Below, in pieces: positions 9,275 through 18,202 of a stretch of DNA of 34,685 nt (position 1 is the stretch's first letter; every line of letters starts with the position of its first letter). The DNA lies in contig CACJEC010000007.1 of the NCBI GenBank assembly GCA_902592325.1, positions 1 through 34,685 of the forward strand. Direction: 5' to 3'. The position numbers and the translations under genes are program-made. Under the pieces are notes generated by a model, which saw only the letters and a list, made by a program, of their open reading frames with translations, did no database searches and was not told the origin of the DNA. Origin of the DNA: an uncultured Pelagibacteraceae bacterium. GTDB taxonomy: Bacteria > Pseudomonadota > Alphaproteobacteria > Pelagibacterales > Pelagibacteraceae.

Positions 9275-10489
9275 ATGAGTAAAATCAATGTAAATAATCC
9301 TGTCGTAGAGCTAGACGGTGATGAAATGACTAGAATAATCTGGGAGTTTATAAAAAATAAACTAATCTTGCCCTATCTTGATCTCCGTATTGAATACTAT
9401 GATCTTGGAATGAAGAGTAGAGATAACTCTGATGATCAAATTACAATTGACGCTGCTAACGCAATAAAAAAAGTAGGTGTTGGAATTAAATGTGCAACAA
9501 TTACTCCAGACGAGGCACGTGTTGAAGAATTTAAACTTAAAAAGATGTGGAGATCACCTAATGGAACTATAAGAAATATTATTGGTGGAACTGTTTTTAG
9601 AGAACCTATAATTTGCTCTAATATCCCAAAACTGGTTCCATCTTGGTCAGATCCTGTTGTAATTGGAAGACATGCTTTTGGCGATCAATATAGAGCTACA
9701 GATTTTAAAGTTCCTGGTAAAGGAAAAATGGAAATAAAGTGGACTTCAGTAGATGGAAAAAATGAGATCAAGCATGAAGTTTTTAATTTTACTGGACCTG
9801 GTGTTGCTTTATCAATGTATAATTTAGATAAGTCCATAGAAGATTTTGCAAGATCTTGCTTTAGTTATGGTTTGATTAAAAAATGGCCTGTCTATCTTTC
9901 TACTAAAAACACAATTCTTAAAAAATATGATGGAAGATTTAAAGATATCTTTGAAGAAGTTTTTAATAATGAGTTTAAGAAAAAATTTAGTGATGCAGAA
10001 ATTACTTACGAGCATAGATTAATTGACGACATGGTAGCATGTGCAATGAAATGGAGTGGAAAATATATTTGGGCTTGTAAAAATTACGATGGTGATGTCC
10101 AATCTGATACAATGGCACAAGGCTATGGATCATTAGGTTTAATGACCAGTACTTTATTAACCCCAGATGGAAAAGTAATGGAAGCAGAGGCTGCTCATGG
10201 AACAGTAACTAGACACTACAGAATGCATCAACAAGGTAAAGAAACATCAACCAATCCAATAGCCTCGATATTTGCTTGGACAAGAGGATTGGCTCATAGA
10301 GGAAAATTGGATGGAAATGATGAACTAATTAAATTCTCAAATATATTAGAACAAGTTTGTATTGAATGTGTGGAAAGTGGATCTATGACTAAAGATCTAG
10401 CAATATTGATTGGTCCATCAAGCAAATATTTAACAACAAATCAATTTTTAGATGTAATAGATCAAAATCTTAAAAAGAAATTAAATTAA
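9275..10489 (+). CDS. icd: isocitrate dehydrogenase (NADP+), eukaryotic-like type
   Basis: Converts isocitrate to 2-oxoglutarate and CO2, making NADPH. The 404-residue length, the start with [16 protein letters not shown] and the substrate motif RSPNGTIRN (93-101) followed by ILGG-like GTVFREPI place it in the homodimeric NADP-IDH subfamily shared with eukaryotes and many alphaproteobacteria, not the E. coli type. IDDMVA, DVQSD and [10 protein letters not shown] blocks supply metal and cofactor residues. It is a single gene with its own upstream region, and its 3' end overlaps the opposing alaS stop by 9 bp with no terminator seen. Confidence 0.97.
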   Translation: MSKINVNNPVVELDGDEMTRIIWEFIKNKLILPYLDLRIEYYDLGMKSRDNSDDQITIDAANAIKKVGVGIKCATITPDEARVEEFKLKKMWRSPNGTIRNIIGGTVFREPIICSNIPKLVPSWSDPVVIGRHAFGDQYRATDFKVPGKGKMEIKWTSVDGKNEIKHEVFNFTGPGVALSMYNLDKSIEDFARSCFSYGLIKKWPVYLSTKNTILKKYDGRFKDIFEEVFNNEFKKKFSDAEITYEHRLIDDMVACAMKWSGKYIWACKNYDGDVQSDTMAQGYGSLGLMTSTLLTPDGKVMEAEAAHGTVTRHYRMHQQGKETSTNPIASIFAWTRGLAHRGKLDGNDELIKFSNILEQVCIECVESGSMTKDLAILIGPSSKYLTTNQFLDVIDQNLKKKLN

Positions 10490-13147
10490 AGACTTAATTT
10501 TTTCAAAAGCTTCATCAATTTTGCTACTATCTTGACCTCCTGCTTGAGCAAAATCTTTTCTACCACCACCACCTTTTCCACCAATTATTTCTGATCCTAA
10601 TTTTGCAAATTTTACTGCATCATATTTATCGACTAATTTATCAGTAATACCAACTGCTAAGCCAACCTTATCTTCACTGCTTGCAAAAATAATTACTATA
10701 CCATCACCTAATTCTTTTTTACCATTGTCAACTAATTTTCTTAAATCTTTTGGAGGTAAATCTTGTACTTTTTGAAATCTAACTTTTATATTATTTATCT
10801 TATCATCTTTAATTATATTTTTTGTTTTATCTTGAAGAGCTGAACTAACTTTAAGTTGTTCAAGTTGTCTCGAAAGATTTTTTATGATTTCTTTAAAATC
10901 TTTATTGTCAACATTTGGTTTACCTCCAAGTTTTATTATTTGAGATGACAAGTCTTTAATCGTTTCTTCATCTTTTTGAGTAGATAAAGTTGATAATTTT
11001 TCTTTATTCTTAATAAAATCCTCAAGTTGTTTATCTCTTAACGCTTCAACTCTTCTAACACCCGCGGCAATAGATGATTGGCTTACAGTTTTAAATTTTC
11101 CAATATCACCAGTATTTTTAACATGTGTTCCTCCACATAACTCTGTTGAGAAATATGCTTCTTTTTTCTTACCCATTGAAACCACACGAACTTCTTCTCC
11201 ATATTTTTCTCCAAAGAAAGCTAACGCACCTTTTTCGATAGCAGCTTTTGGTGTCATAATTCTTGTTGTTACTTCAGAACTATTTGAAACATATTCATTA
11301 ACTAACTTATCAATAGTCTCTAACTCTTCATTAGTGATTGGTTTCATATGACTAAAGTCAAATCTTAACCTGTCCGGAGCAACTAATGATCCTTTTTGCA
11401 TAACATGTTTACCTAAGGTTCTTCTTAATGACTCGTGAAGTAAGTGAGTAGCAGAATGGTAAGCTTTTAGATTATCTCTTCTCTCTACATCTATTTTCAT
11501 CTCTACAACATCATTAATTTTTATTTCTCCAGTTTTTAAAGATCCATAATGAACAAATAAGTCTCCAAGTTTTTTTTGTGTATCCTCTACTTCAAAAACA
11601 GAATTACCAGATACGATTGTACCTTTATCTCCAAGTTGCCCTCCTGACTCTCCATAAAATGGGGTTTGATTTGTAATGATCATTCCCTCTTCACCAGAAG
11701 ATAAAGATTTTGTCTCTTTATTATCTTTAATTAAATTTAATACAACGCCTTCAGACTGATTAAACTCGTAACCTAGAAATTCTGTTGGTCCAATTTTATC
11801 TTTTATAGAAAACCATATTACTTCTTCTGAACTATCTCCAGATCCTTTCCAATTCTTTTTTGCAAGTTCTTTACTTTTTTTCATCAACTCATCAAATTTT
11901 ACATGATTAACTTTTAATGATTTATTTTTTAAAATGTCTTCAGTGAGATCTAATGGGAAACCATAGGTGTCATATAATTTGAATGCTACATCTCCAGGTA
12001 AAACTTTATTTATTTTTGCAATTTCATCGTTTAAAATTTTGATACCTCTATCAAGTAAAACTAAAAATTTTTCTTCTTCCATCCTTAAGGTTTCTTTGAT
12101 TAAAGATTGTGACCTATCAAGCTCTGGATAATTTCCAGACATCTCTTTTTTTAATGAATCAAAAATTTTATAAAAGATTGGCTCTTTGGATCCTAACAAA
12201 TGAGAATGTCTCATTCCTCTTCTCATAATTCTTCTTAGAACGTATCCACGACCTTCATTTGAAGGTAAAACACCTTCGGCCAAAAGAAATGAGCTTGCTC
12301 TTAAGTGATCGGCAATTACTCTAAAACTCGATATATTTTTATCTACTTGTTTAACTTTTGTTACTTCAGATATTGAGCTTATTAATTTCTTAAAATGATC
12401 AGTTTGATAATTATCATGTGTGCCTTGTAAAAGAGCTGCTATTCTCTCCAACCCCATTCCTGTATCGACAGATGGTTTTGGTAAATCTATTCTTTTATCT
12501 TTTGAAACTTGCTCATACTGCATAAAAACTAAATTCCAAATTTCAATGTATCGATCTCCATCTTGATCTTTAGTTCCTGGTAATCCACCTTTTAAATGAT
12601 CACCATGATCATAAAATATTTCTGAGCAAGGTCCGCAGGGGCCCGTTTCACCCATTGACCAAAAGTTATCTGAGGTTGAAATTCTAATAATTCTATCATC
12701 GCTAAAACCCGCTATTTTCTTCCAAAAATTAAAAGCCTCATCATCCTCATGAAAAACTGTTACATAAAGTCTGTTTTTATCTAAACCAAAATCTTTAGTG
12801 ATTAAATTCCATGCGAGCTCAATTCCTCTTTCTTTAAAATAGTCCCCAAAAGAAAAATTTCCTAACATTTCAAAAAAAGTGTGGTGCCTTGGGGTATAAC
12901 CAACATTTTCTAAATCATTATGCTTTCCGCCTGCTCTAACACATTTTTGTGAAGTAGTTGCTCTTTGATAATCTCTTTTTTCTAAACCTGTAAATACATT
13001 CTTGAACTGAACCATTCCAGAATTAGCAAACATCAATGTTGGATCATTATTTGGAACTAAATTGCTTGACTCCACAATCTTATGATCATTCTTTTCAAAG
13101 TATTTTAAGAATGTGCTTCTTATTTCATTTAATGATTTATCTGCCAT
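10481..13147 (-). CDS. alaS: alanyl-tRNA synthetase
   Basis: Charges tRNA-Ala and clears misacylated tRNA. The 888-residue protein has the class II aminoacylation domain (FVLRPF-like ATTSQKCVR and [15 protein letters not shown] near 63-106, [11 protein letters not shown] at 166-176, GMGLER at 230-235), the editing domain zinc ligands His564/His568 (HSATH) and Cys671/His675 (CGGTH), and the C-terminal DHHA1 glycine-rich motif [16 protein letters not shown], written here in 16 residues. All domains are intact and of usual length. It lies downstream of recA on the same strand but behind a strong terminator, so it probably has its own promoter. Confidence 0.97.
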   Translation of the reverse strand: MADKSLNEIRSTFLKYFEKNDHKIVESSNLVPNNDPTLMFANSGMVQFKNVFTGLEKRDYQRATTSQKCVRAGGKHNDLENVGYTPRHHTFFEMLGNFSFGDYFKERGIELAWNLITKDFGLDKNRLYVTVFHEDDEAFNFWKKIAGFSDDRIIRISTSDNFWSMGETGPCGPCSEIFYDHGDHLKGGLPGTKDQDGDRYIEIWNLVFMQYEQVSKDKRIDLPKPSVDTGMGLERIAALLQGTHDNYQTDHFKKLISSISEVTKVKQVDKNISSFRVIADHLRASSFLLAEGVLPSNEGRGYVLRRIMRRGMRHSHLLGSKEPIFYKIFDSLKKEMSGNYPELDRSQSLIKETLRMEEEKFLVLLDRGIKILNDEIAKINKVLPGDVAFKLYDTYGFPLDLTEDILKNKSLKVNHVKFDELMKKSKELAKKNWKGSGDSSEEVIWFSIKDKIGPTEFLGYEFNQSEGVVLNLIKDNKETKSLSSGEEGMIITNQTPFYGESGGQLGDKGTIVSGNSVFEVEDTQKKLGDLFVHYGSLKTGEIKINDVVEMKIDVERRDNLKAYHSATHLLHESLRRTLGKHVMQKGSLVAPDRLRFDFSHMKPITNEELETIDKLVNEYVSNSSEVTTRIMTPKAAIEKGALAFFGEKYGEEVRVVSMGKKKEAYFSTELCGGTHVKNTGDIGKFKTVSQSSIAAGVRRVEALRDKQLEDFIKNKEKLSTLSTQKDEETIKDLSSQIIKLGGKPNVDNKDFKEIIKNLSRQLEQLKVSSALQDKTKNIIKDDKINNIKVRFQKVQDLPPKDLRKLVDNGKKELGDGIVIIFASSEDKVGLAVGITDKLVDKYDAVKFAKLGSEIIGGKGGGGRKDFAQAGGQDSSKIDEAFEKIKSLI

Positions 13148-13153
13148 ATTTTT

Positions 13154-13181
13154 AAAATACAGCTTTTTTGTTCTATGTCTA
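13154..13181 (-). promoter_or_regulatory. weak candidate promoter of alaS
   Basis: On the minus strand TAGACA (13181-13176) and TATTTT (13159-13154) are 16 bp apart, between the recA terminator and the alaS ATG at 13147. The -10 ends 6 nt before the ATG, so the leader would be almost nil. The match is modest and the region AT-rich. Confidence 0.25.
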
Positions 13182-13197
13182 GATACCGAAAAGGGGG

Positions 13198-13222
13198 AAA
13201 GGCGCTTATATTAAGCGCCTTT
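13198..13222 (-). terminator. rho-independent type hairpin after recA
   Basis: An 11-bp perfect stem (13198-13208 with 13212-13222) around a 3-nt loop, with a GGCGC core that stands out in this AT-rich DNA. It lies 24 bp past the recA stop. On the minus strand the stem ends in TTT and runs on to CCCCCTTTT, so the U-tract is interrupted. Confidence 0.8.
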
Positions 13223-13246
13223 ATAATTTAAAGATGACCTTTAATT

Positions 13247-14395
13247 TTAGTTCTTTTTAGCTGGAGTAGCTTCTTTGCTCGCTTCTTCTTTTTCAGCTAC
13301 TTTCTTCTCTTTTTCAATCTTTTCAGGACTCAACGGATTTCCCTCAATTTTTTTTGAAATCACACCTGCCTTTTCTCTTATTGCCATTTCAATCTCTGCA
13401 GCAACTTTTGGATTTTGAGCTAAATAGACTTTGGCATTTTCTCTTCCTTGACCTATTTTTTCACCTTTATAAGCATACCATGCGCCTGATTTTTCAATAA
13501 TATCAGCTTTAGCACCTAGATCTACCAACTCACCCATTTTGCTAATTCCTTTTCCATACATTAAATCAAACTCAACGACTTTAAATGGTGGTGCAACTTT
13601 ATTTTTAACTACTTTCACTCTTGTAGAGTTACCAATAATTTCATCTTTATCTTTGATAGCACCAATTCTTCTAATATCCATTCTTACAGATGAATAAAAC
13701 TTAAGTGCATTTCCACCTGATGTTGTTTCAGGACTACCAAACATAACTCCAATTTTCATTCTAATTTGGTTAATAAAAATCATCATTGTGTTAGTGTTTG
13801 AAATTGAACCAGTTAATTTTCTTAAAGCCTGACTCATTAATCTTGATTGAAGACCTACATGATGATCGCCCATCTCACCTTCAATTTCAGCTCTTGGGGT
13901 TAAAGCTGCAACAGAGTCAATTACAATTACTGAAATAGAGCCAGATTTTACTAGTGTATCAGCTATCTCTAAAGCTTGTTCACCTGCATCTGGTTGAGAA
14001 ATTAATAGCTCTTCAGTATTTACGCCTAATTTTTTTGCATATACTGGATCTAAAGCATGCTCTGCATCAACGAATGCACAAATGCCACCAGCTTTTTGGG
14101 CTTCAGCAACAACTTGTAATGCTAATGTTGTTTTTCCAGATGACTCTGGACCATAAACTTCAACAATTCTTCCTTTAGGTAGTCCGCCTATTCCTAGGGC
14201 TAAATCTAAACTTAGAGATCCTGTAGATATTGACTCAATATCCATTGCTCTTTTTTCACCAAGCTTCATAACCGAACCTTTTCCGAAGTTGTCAGTTATC
14301 TGGCTGATTGCAGCATCTAATGCTTTGTTCTTTTCTTTAATATCCATTTCTTGATCTTTAGTAGATTTAACTACTTTAAGGTTATTTTTAGTCAT
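13247..14395 (-). CDS. recA: recombinase RecA
   Basis: RecA forms the ATP-dependent filament for strand exchange and triggers SOS by stimulating LexA and UmuD self-cleavage. The 382-residue protein has the Walker [10 protein letters not shown] (82-90), the [10 protein letters not shown] Walker B region, the MSQALRKLT segment and the [12 protein letters not shown] loop. The N-terminus carries about 20 extra charged residues, and the tail after residue 350 is a lysine/glutamate/alanine run rather than the acidic tail of E. coli RecA. Upstream on its strand is a near-consensus alphaproteobacterial SOS box, so LexA control is likely. Confidence 0.98.
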   Translation of the reverse strand: MTKNNLKVVKSTKDQEMDIKEKNKALDAAISQITDNFGKGSVMKLGEKRAMDIESISTGSLSLDLALGIGGLPKGRIVEVYGPESSGKTTLALQVVAEAQKAGGICAFVDAEHALDPVYAKKLGVNTEELLISQPDAGEQALEIADTLVKSGSISVIVIDSVAALTPRAEIEGEMGDHHVGLQSRLMSQALRKLTGSISNTNTMMIFINQIRMKIGVMFGSPETTSGGNALKFYSSVRMDIRRIGAIKDKDEIIGNSTRVKVVKNKVAPPFKVVEFDLMYGKGISKMGELVDLGAKADIIEKSGAWYAYKGEKIGQGRENAKVYLAQNPKVAAEIEMAIREKAGVISKKIEGNPLSPEKIEKEKKVAEKEEASKEATPAKKN

Positions 14396-14445
14396 TTTTT
14401 GCCTCTTTTTTTAATTTTTTTAACACTCGAATCATTAAAATAAAT

Positions 14446-14460
14446 GTACACATTTTGTTC
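14446..14460 (-). promoter_or_regulatory. near-consensus SOS (LexA) box upstream of recA
   Basis: The + strand reads GTAC-N7-GTTC here, one base off the alphaproteobacterial consensus GTTC-N7-GTTC. It lies about 50 bp upstream of the recA start codon, a normal place for an operator. A perfect copy precedes umuD in the same window, which makes chance less likely. Confidence 0.6.
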
Positions 14461-14503
14461 TCATTAGCAAGATTTATTTATTTTGCCTTAAAATTTTTAA
14501 TAT

Positions 14504-15799
14504 TTACTTAATTTTTAGGTATTCGCTATGAAGTAAACCAATAGACTTTAGTAGATTAAATTGGGAAAGAATGAAGTTTCTCTCAGAATCTGCAAGTGAA
14601 ATTTGTGCATTAAGAAGTAGTGAATTGGATTGAATTACTTCTAAAGTTGTTCTACCTGTACCACTATTATATTCAGCAGAAATTCCTTCGTTTGCAATCT
14701 CTGCAGCTCTTACTTGGGCCTGAACTGAATTTAACAAACTCTTGCTTGACTGATAACTAGACCAGGCACTAGCAACATTTGTTTCATTTTGTTTTGTAAC
14801 GCTATCTAAAATTAATCGAGACCTTGTCTCTAAACTTGAGCTTTTATTTATCGAAGCTAAATTTTTACCACCTGAATAAAATGGCCAAGTGACTGTTGCT
14901 TTAAGAGTATCTTTTTCTCTCTCATCATATGTTGCGCTTAAGTCATCTGTATAAGATCTTTCTAAAGATAAATTTGCACTAGGCGCTAAATCCGATTTTG
15001 CAATGGTTTTATCTTTTTGGGCTTGATCATATTCTAATTTAGCAATAATTAAATTAGGATTATTTTTTATAGAAAGTTCAATAGCAGACTTAAGATTTTG
15101 TGGTAAAGAATATTCTTTTATTGATTTTTTATCTAACGATTTTGGATCTTTTAAACTACCAATAATATTTTCATAATTTAATTTACTTGTTAATAGTTGA
15201 TTTTCAGCTTGGATCAATTTAGCTTGAGCTTCAGCAAGAGAAGATTCAGATTGGGATACATCTGATAAAGTTATCTGACCTCTTTCAACTCTAATTTGAT
15301 CGGTCTCAACTTGTCTGCTTAGAAGTTCAACGTTATCTTTATTAATCTTTAACTTTTCATTTGCTAAAATTAAACCAGTGTAAGCTTCAGTCGTTTTATA
15401 CAAAATATCTTGTTCTTTTTTTAATAACTTAGCTTTTGCTATTTCTAAGCCAATTTTACTTTTTGATAATTCTGCTCCTCTTCCAAAATCAATCAAAGTT
15501 TGGGTGATTGAAATAGATTTAGTTAAAGGATCAACATCATTTATAGTAGCATCTCCACCAGATTGATTTGTAAGTTTATTTGTATCTTCTGAGCTTTTAG
15601 ATCCTGATAAAGTTACTGTTGGTAAATAATTACCTTGAGAAATTTTATACTCTTGTTCAGAAATATTTATATTTTCCCTTTCTGCATTTAATTCTGAATT
15701 ATTTTTAAATGCTTTTGATAAAGCTACATTAAAACTTTCAGCGTTTGAGTTTGAAATTACTAGAAAAGTTCCAAATATAATTAATAAAATTTTTTTCAT
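14504..15799 (-). CDS. TolC family outer membrane efflux/secretion protein
   Basis: A 431-residue outer membrane channel protein. It has a signal peptide (residues 1-20, likely cleavage after SNA) and the duplicated TolC/OEP layout: long helical, Gln/Ser/Asn-rich stretches separated by beta segments (for instance the SISQTLIDFGRGAELS and ATVTWPFYSGGKNLAS strands, each followed by long helices). It would form the exit duct of a type I secretion or RND pump. No adaptor or inner membrane pump gene is nearby. Its start overlaps the stop of the upstream kinase gene by 4 bp (ATGA), so the two are translationally linked despite unrelated roles. Confidence 0.9.
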   Translation of the reverse strand: MKKILLIIFGTFLVISNSNAESFNVALSKAFKNNSELNAERENINISEQEYKISQGNYLPTVTLSGSKSSEDTNKLTNQSGGDATINDVDPLTKSISITQTLIDFGRGAELSKSKIGLEIAKAKLLKKEQDILYKTTEAYTGLILANEKLKINKDNVELLSRQVETDQIRVERGQITLSDVSQSESSLAEAQAKLIQAENQLLTSKLNYENIIGSLKDPKSLDKKSIKEYSLPQNLKSAIELSIKNNPNLIIAKLEYDQAQKDKTIAKSDLAPSANLSLERSYTDDLSATYDEREKDTLKATVTWPFYSGGKNLASINKSSSLETRSRLILDSVTKQNETNVASAWSSYQSSKSLLNSVQAQVRAAEIANEGISAEYNSGTGRTTLEVIQSNSLLLNAQISLADSERNFILSQFNLLKSIGLLHSEYLKIK

Positions 15800-16725
15800 C
15801 TTTTTTTATATACTGCAGTTTTAATCTGATGGTTACTATTTAAATTTAGTATAATTGAAGCATACTTGGGCATATTCTTAAACATATTTTGGGTTACTCT
15901 TTGGTAAGTTTGCATAAAGCTTAAAACATCCTCTTTATTCATAATCTTAAGTTTTGAATTTTTTTTACTGCTTAGTAAAAGTTTTCTCTCTTGTTTTAAT
16001 CTCCACTTTTGAAGCAAACTAAAGTTTTTTGCTCTAAGATAAATTAGACAATTGAGTTGAGAATATAAGTTTTTGTATTTTGATTTCAATTGCTGGTTTA
16101 CGTATTTTCTCCAAATCTTTTTTTTATCTTTGTTTTTTTCGATTAAATTGATTGTCTTACTTAAGGTGTTGTTTTTTTCAGCTTTTGCTCCAACGCACCA
16201 TCCTTCAAATATAATTACATCTGGTCTTTCTTTTAAATCATACCATTTTTTTTTATTAAATCTGTCATCAATAGCTTTATTAAAAGTTGGTAATTTAAGT
16301 CTTTTAAATTTTTTACTTTTTACTTTTTTAAAAAAATTTAACATCATATTAATATCATGTGTTCCTGGAACTCCTCTTGTTAAAAGCATGGGATGCACTC
16401 TTTTTGACAATCTAATTCTTTCTTTTCTTGTTTTATAAAAATCATCAATAGAAATTTTAAAAACTTTAAACTTAAAATACTTTGTTAATATTATTTTTAT
16501 AAGAGAACTTGATGTTGTTTTTCCAGTTCCTTGCCCACCTGCTAAACCAACAAAATAAGGTCTTTTTTTATCAACTTTTTTACTTATCCAAAAACATAAT
16601 GGAATTAAGAAAGATCTAATCATTCTTTCTTTATTCTTAAATTTGTCAGCTTTTGTTTCTTGAGATTTTATAAACTTTAAACAATCTTTTTTTACTTTAC
16701 TAAAACATAAGCTAAATTTTTGCAT
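15796..16725 (-). CDS. P-loop kinase, D-glycerate 3-kinase-like
   Basis: A 309-residue P-loop NTPase with Walker A GGQGTGKTT at 63-71, a following KISIDDFYKT block, the LLTRGVPGTHD segment and the IIFEGWCVG strand, a pattern shared with plant and cyanobacterial D-glycerate 3-kinase and related phosphoribulokinase/uridine-kinase-like enzymes. It would phosphorylate glycerate to 3-phosphoglycerate, closing glycolate or serine use into glycolysis. The family assignment is fairly sure, the substrate less so. It is followed with a 4-bp overlap by the tolC-like gene; a GFA-family gene ends 5 bp upstream. Confidence 0.78.
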   Translation of the reverse strand: MQKFSLCFSKVKKDCLKFIKSQETKADKFKNKERMIRSFLIPLCFWISKKVDKKRPYFVGLAGGQGTGKTTSSSLIKIILTKYFKFKVFKISIDDFYKTRKERIRLSKRVHPMLLTRGVPGTHDINMMLNFFKKVKSKKFKRLKLPTFNKAIDDRFNKKKWYDLKERPDVIIFEGWCVGAKAEKNNTLSKTINLIEKNKDKKKIWRKYVNQQLKSKYKNLYSQLNCLIYLRAKNFSLLQKWRLKQERKLLLSSKKNSKLKIMNKEDVLSFMQTYQRVTQNMFKNMPKYASIILNLNSNHQIKTAVYKKR

Positions 16726-16730
16726 GAAAA

Positions 16731-17093
16731 TTATTTTTTATCTAATGGATGATTTTGACCATCATTTACAGGAACTTCATTTAATTTAAAAGTATCTATT
16801 TCATCAATACATCCAACATTAAATCCTGTCATAGCTGGATTGATCCTTGGATGATGATGAGTATAAATTCCACACTCAGAACAAAAATAATGTTTGGCAA
16901 CTTTAGAATGAAATTGATAAAGTTTTAATTTATCTTCACCTTTAGTAATTTTAAAATCTTCATTTTTAACCATAGACATAATTGCTCCTTTTCTTTTGCA
17001 AATAGAACAATTACACTTTATTACTTTGGCCAAATCTCCATCTAATTTTATTTCAGCTTCAACAGCTCCACAATGACACACAAGTTTTTTCAT
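16731..17093 (-). CDS. GFA/CENP-V family zinc protein
   Basis: A 120-residue single-domain protein of the glutathione-dependent formaldehyde-activating (GFA) family. Its zinc ligands are visible as CHC (Cys6, Cys8), CNCSIC (Cys27, Cys29, Cys32) and CSEC (Cys71, Cys74). Some members were linked to S-hydroxymethyl-glutathione formation, but most have no proven reaction, so I leave the function open. It starts 1 bp after the SOUL-family gene's stop and belongs to the same leftward run. Confidence 0.88.
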   Translation of the reverse strand: MKKLVCHCGAVEAEIKLDGDLAKVIKCNCSICKRKGAIMSMVKNEDFKITKGEDKLKLYQFHSKVAKHYFCSECGIYTHHHPRINPAMTGFNVGCIDEIDTFKLNEVPVNDGQNHPLDKK

Positions 17094-17094
17094 A

Positions 17095-17643
17095 TTATAA
17101 ATTTATCCTATACATTACTTCATTTCTTTTTAACATTGGTAAAGTAAATGGTGAATTGTAAGATGCTCTTATTGGGGGACTTAAAATTGTAATATCGTCT
17201 TGTTTAAGCAATTTTTCAAGTATGTCTTTGTTCTTTAAAAAATTTTTATCTGAAGATCTACCTGAATATTCAATTACAGCATAGTATCCACCCTCTATAG
17301 TTAAAATTTTTATATCTGAATTAGAAGGTTTAGGTGCATTATCTTTATTAAATTTTAAAGGTAGGTAAAATTGCATTGTCATATTTCCATTTTTGATCTC
17401 TTGAGTGACAGGGACTGTCATCTTAATTTCCTGATTTTTTTCATTATTTCCTGAAATATAATTAAATAGCTTTCTAAAACCATTACCCTCTATAGAATTT
17501 GTTTCAATAACTAAACGATCAGAATATTTTCTGATTTCATATTCTTTATTTTCTTTCACTACCTCGTAATTTGCTTCCTCGTATGCCATAGCTTGAGAAC
17601 TTAAAGTTAATATTGAAATTAAAATTACTAAAATTCTTTTCAT
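17095..17643 (-). CDS. SOUL/HBP family heme-binding-like protein, exported
   Basis: A 182-residue protein with a signal peptide (residues 1-20, cleavage after AMA) and a SOUL domain: the YEVVKENKEYEIRKY start, the MTVPV motif with following strands, and the YAVIEYSG strand. Family members bind heme or other hydrophobic ligands; the bacterial role is not known. The frame is open back to a GTG at 17685, but the Met at 17643 begins a clean signal peptide, so I chose it. First gene of the run SOUL-GFA-kinase-TolC, divergent from umuDC over a 163-bp gap. Confidence 0.88.
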   Translation of the reverse strand: MKRILVILISILTLSSQAMAYEEANYEVVKENKEYEIRKYSDRLVIETNSIEGNGFRKLFNYISGNNEKNQEIKMTVPVTQEIKNGNMTMQFYLPLKFNKDNAPKPSNSDIKILTIEGGYYAVIEYSGRSSDKNFLKNKDILEKLLKQDDITILSPPIRASYNSPFTLPMLKRNEVMYRINL

Positions 17644-17759
17644 TTGGTATTTAATTAAACTATCTCTGGTTGAAGTTGTCCACAAGCATACAAAATGTGG
17701 TTTTGATGTTCACGCTTTGATTCACTTTTGATTCAATTACGGACTCAAAATACAACCTA

Positions 17760-17788
17760 TTGCGTGTACTGTATAAATAGGTTATAAA
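17760..17788 (+). promoter_or_regulatory. candidate umuDC promoter
   Basis: TTGCGT at 17760-17765 and TATAAA at 17783-17788 have the ideal 17-bp spacing, which puts the start of transcription near 17795, inside the SOS box and about 12 nt before the umuD ATG. LexA bound there would block the promoter directly. Confidence 0.55.
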
Positions 17789-17791
17789 TTA

Positions 17792-17806
17792 GAACAAAAC
17801 AAGAAC
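17792..17806 (+). promoter_or_regulatory. perfect alphaproteobacterial SOS (LexA) box at umuD
   Basis: The + strand reads GAAC-N7-GAAC (17792-17795 and 17803-17806), the reverse complement of the consensus GTTC-N7-GTTC. Its last base touches the umuD ATG, leaving no room for a normal ribosome binding site. The position over the predicted transcription start fits simple repression. Confidence 0.82.
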
Positions 17807-18202
17807 ATGAAACTAACAGTCCCCTATTATCTACATAAAGCCGGTGCTGGTTTTCCCTCACCTGCCACTGATTATATCGAAGAAGATATCGATCTTAACA
17901 TGCATTTAATCAGAAATGTTCCAGCAACTTTTATTATCAGAGTTCAGGGAAAATCCATGGTTGATGTTGGAATTAATGATGGAGATTTGTTGGTTGTCGA
18001 TAAAAGTTTAAAACCAAAAAACTTTTCAACAGTTATTGCAAATGTTCATGATGAGCTGGTTGTTAAAACTTTAGTTCAAGAAAGAGATAAAAGATTTTTA
18101 ACATCAGGCTCTAAAGATTTTTCTAATAGAATTTTAATTAATGAAGAACAAGATATCTTTATTTGGGGAGTTGTAACTTATGTCATCCATTCAACATACT
18201 AG
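17807..18202 (+). CDS. umuD: SOS mutagenesis protein UmuD
   Basis: UmuD is cleaved on a RecA filament to UmuD', the partner of UmuC in error-prone polymerase V. The 131-residue protein has the cleavage site Ala14-Gly15 in KAGAGFPSPATDY, and the Ser-Lys dyad as Ser50 (GKSMVD) and Lys87 (ELVVKTL), so self-cleavage should work. It has no DNA-binding domain, which separates it from LexA. It overlaps umuC by 23 bp. The SOS box directly before the ATG gives LexA control. Confidence 0.95.
   Translation: MKLTVPYYLHKAGAGFPSPATDYIEEDIDLNMHLIRNVPATFIIRVQGKSMVDVGINDGDLLVVDKSLKPKNFSTVIANVHDELVVKTLVQERDKRFLTSGSKDFSNRILINEEQDIFIWGVVTYVIHSTY

Noticed and set aside
17643-17685. Longer SOUL-protein start at GTG 17685
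   Set aside because: The extra 14 residues would bury the signal peptide; the Met at 17643 gives a standard exported protein.
17724-17743. Tandem-like TTTGATTCA copies upstream of umuD
   Set aside because: Two short near-copies in AT-rich DNA, not positioned as an operator, with no further copies seen.
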